DNA from: Mycoemilia scoparia | Lineage: Eukaryota > Kickxellomycota > Kickxellomycetes > Kickxellales > Kickxellaceae | DNA length: 19,431 nucleotides | Reading direction: 5' to 3' | NCBI GenBank assembly: GCA_027575805.1 | Contig: JANBPU010000289.1 | Coordinates: forward strand, 1 to 19,431 | Part shown: one piece after another, positions 17,392-19,431 of the stretch | How positions within the stretch are numbered: the first letter of the stretch is position 1 | Layout of the letters: every line of letters starts with the position of its first letter | Made by a program: the position numbers and the translations under genes | Notes under the pieces: generated by a model | Database searches by the model: none | Seen by the model: the letters and a program-made list of their open reading frames with translations, nothing else | Told to the model about the DNA's origin: nothing

Positions 17392-18138
17392 TCTTATCCT
17401 CTCCTATTCAATTTTATTTTATATCATTCTAAACAAATTTTTATCATTTTATTTTATTATAAATCAAAATCACTCCCTCCTACTCTGAATAAACCTTTTC
17501 AGTAATAACTTCCCTGTCAGATCAGACTCATCCCAAATGACCTAGCTCTTTCAGGATAGATAAACTATTCATTATTCTTTACTTTACTAAGTTTTGACTT
17601 AAAGTAGTCTAATAGGAAGGTCATTATATTTAACAGGCTAAAATCTGAGGCTCTATATCTATCTATCATAGATTTGATCAATAGCAAAATATTCCCAAAT
17701 ATAAAATGTTGATAACAAATTGTAACTTGCTACCAAACTTTCAAAATTTATTTTCTTTTCTTTTATAAAATGCTTTTTGAATCTAAAATATGTTTGTCAT
17801 TATCATTTTATTCATCCTGCAACTATGCATTTTAGTATATTATTTGGTTCCTAAAATTTTTACTATATAAATTGTTTTGTACTTTTGTTCAAGTTTATAA
17901 TTATTATTGTGATTTTGACTTACTACTAAAAAAGTTACATGGTGAAAATTTAAAAAAAGTTGAAAGTGATAAAGGTATTTAAACTAGCTAGTTTGGACAA
18001 CCATTGTACAAAATTAGGACACCCTATTCTTTTTCTTTGTTTTTTATTATTACTACTACTACAACCAATACTCAACACATTCAAGCAAACCCTACACCTT
18101 TCCTCTCCGAATATCCTCAACCCTTGGCCAGTAGTCCC

Positions 18139-19392
18139 ATGGACCCCTCCCTCCCTAATCAATTTTGGGATGCCCAAGTGAATTATAGTGATGGTGATGG
18201 TGATAATGGACAGCTATCTAGAGTATTAGACTCACCCCCTTGCCAACCAGATATTATAGGTGGTATCCATTTGGGTGATACAAATGTGTTACCTATTGGT
18301 GCTAACATAGACTCTAGTCATGGGTTAATATATGATCCAACAAGTGGTCTTGTTCAACAAATACCTAGTCTTGGAGTAACCTACCACCCTGATACTTTAC
18401 AACCAAATTTTGTTTTACCAACTATGGCACATTATCCAATGATTGTACCTACACAAATTACTAATGGTTTTGGTATGAATGGTATACTTTTGCCTGGGCC
18501 AACACAACAAACTTCAGGAACTTTCAGTTCTAATCTTAGCACATTCATGAGTTTTGATTATTCACAGCTTGATTTTGGTACTGGTACTACTACTGCCCCA
18601 GCTAGTGAATATATCAGTGATCCTAGTTCATACAATAACAATGGCTATCCCTACAGATCAGTTGGTATCAGCTCTAGCAGTGCTATAGATACAATGACAA
18701 ATATAAATGTTGCAGCAACTCATTCTACTGGTGAAATTGCTAATGATGCTCAACATGAAATTACCCAAAGATATTCTACTGAAAAGCCAGCTTGTGATCC
18801 TGTAGACCATACTGATGAGCATAATGAAATACTAGTAACACCTGCTAAACAGAGATTAATATCTAGAACCAAATCTGCCAAAATGCCCAATTCCCAGACC
18901 CTAGCTCCTGTTTCAGCAAAAAGGTTCAAAGCTAAAGGCAAGATCACAAAGATAAGGAAAGAATCTATGATTCCTCCAAAATTTGATATACAACTATCAT
19001 CCCCACAGCTGATCATAGCTCCCCAAGCTGTTAATGGAGAAGTTGATGAGCTATTATTCTATTCAGTCCCACTCAGTTCAATTGAAAAGGCACTTTCAGC
19101 CATTCAAATTGACACTAATAGTGTGTTTTACCAGAAAAATAGCTTGCAATATTCTCCGATTCAACTAAACCTGATGGAGCTTTTCAGATTAGCCTATAAG
19201 GAATTCTATGACCAACCATCCAAAATTCTTGGTGATTATGAAAATCAAAATTTTGAATTGAACTACTTGCGGATTTTTGCTAAAAGTCTTCCAGAAGATG
19301 ATACAGGTGGAGCCAGATTGAATGACTTGCATTTGAAAATGGAAAAATGTGATATTGTTGCACATTCTAACCACAATTTAGAATTAGATTAA
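18139..19392 (+). CDS. Hypothetical protein, probably nuclear, low-complexity N-terminal half
   Basis: A 417-residue protein of no family I recognise. The first ATG of the frame is at 18139; the frame is open upstream to about 18004 without another ATG. Residues 1-230 are rich in Ser, Thr, Asn, Pro, Gly and Asp with scattered aromatic residues, as in disordered activation-type regions. Residues 237-276 are basic, ending in KRFKAKGKITKIRKES, a likely nuclear localisation or DNA-contact segment. Residues 300-400 look folded and helical: ELLFYSVPLSSIEKALSAIQ, then LNLMELFRLAYKEFY. The whole resembles a fungal transcriptional regulator in layout, but no zinc cluster, bZIP, homeodomain or HMG signature is visible, so this is inference. 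Codons are AT-rich. A TATATAAA at about 17864-17871 is some 270 bp upstream, farther than at other genes, so a leader intron is possible. Confidence 0.68.
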   Translation: MDPSLPNQFWDAQVNYSDGDGDNGQLSRVLDSPPCQPDIIGGIHLGDTNVLPIGANIDSSHGLIYDPTSGLVQQIPSLGVTYHPDTLQPNFVLPTMAHYPMIVPTQITNGFGMNGILLPGPTQQTSGTFSSNLSTFMSFDYSQLDFGTGTTTAPASEYISDPSSYNNNGYPYRSVGISSSSAIDTMTNINVAATHSTGEIANDAQHEITQRYSTEKPACDPVDHTDEHNEILVTPAKQRLISRTKSAKMPNSQTLAPVSAKRFKAKGKITKIRKESMIPPKFDIQLSSPQLIIAPQAVNGEVDELLFYSVPLSSIEKALSAIQIDTNSVFYQKNSLQYSPIQLNLMELFRLAYKEFYDQPSKILGDYENQNFELNYLRIFAKSLPEDDTGGARLNDLHLKMEKCDIVAHSNHNLELD

Positions 19393-19431
19393 CACACAGC
19401 AGATTTCGAGAAATTATTAAGCAACCTAAGC

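Larger units (their letters stand above)
16291..18138. other. AT-rich divergent intergenic region dense in repeats
   Basis: The region separates the minus-strand 213-residue gene from the plus-strand 417-residue gene. It contains a perfect 16-bp palindrome (16440-16455), a second A/T palindrome (about 16512-16530), a direct repeat copy (16830-16857) and two joined M1 elements (17225-17391). Reading frames at 16585-16800 (-) and 16904-17176 (+) are open but lack convincing ATG starts or recognisable content; the minus one has more balanced composition than its surroundings and could be a gene relic. Confidence 0.45.

Noticed and set aside
1..19431. CRISPR arrays, bacterial operons, rRNA genes
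   Set aside because: No regularly spaced repeats, Shine-Dalgarno-led gene strings or rRNA-like stretches are present; gene structure and promoters are eukaryotic.

Overview
The window looks like AT-rich fungal nuclear DNA. Evidence: a eukaryotic-type biosynthetic threonine deaminase (ILV1-like, two C-terminal ACT modules), a secreted six-cysteine chitin-binding (CBM19-like) protein, a GT-AG intron, TATAAA boxes about 90-180 bp upstream of start codons, long intergenic spaces and no bacterial operon or Shine-Dalgarno structure. CTG codons in the ILV1-like gene fall where Leu fits, so the standard code is likely. I cannot name the species.

Layout. 1-75: right part of a short inverted-repeat element (family M1). 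613-1123: small two-exon gene for a Thr-rich, Cys-containing, possibly helix-turn-helix protein. 1825-5598: three tandem paralogues of an unrecognised, mostly helical protein family (A, B, C), all on + and each with its own related promoter block and TATA box; an M1 element follows at 5692-5810. 5811-9123: long stretch without a convincing long gene, holding a microsatellite, a hairpin and an isolated GC-rich direct repeat. 9124-9219: 31-codon ORF with strongly biased codons behind a TATA box. 9783-9935: copy of a second dispersed repeat (M2) also present at 1561-1700. 10581-12218 (-): ILV1-like threonine deaminase, with a TATA box and a Gcn4-type TGACTCA site upstream. 12934-13036: another M1 element. 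14036-14731: secreted CBM19-like protein with an 11-residue Cys/Pro/Thr tail repeat. 15649-16290 (-) and 18139-19392 (+): two AT-rich orphan genes with nuclear-type basic motifs, separated by a repeat-laden region with two M1 copies joined tail to head.

The genes do not form an evident pathway. Two compositional classes are visible. ILV1, the CBM19-like gene and the 31-codon ORF prefer C/G-ending codons, as well-expressed fungal genes often do. The three paralogues and the two orphan genes are AT-rich, unrecognised and sit next to the repeats, which suggests a fast-evolving, lineage-specific part of the genome around conserved loci. The tandem A-B-C family is the best candidate for undescribed biology.
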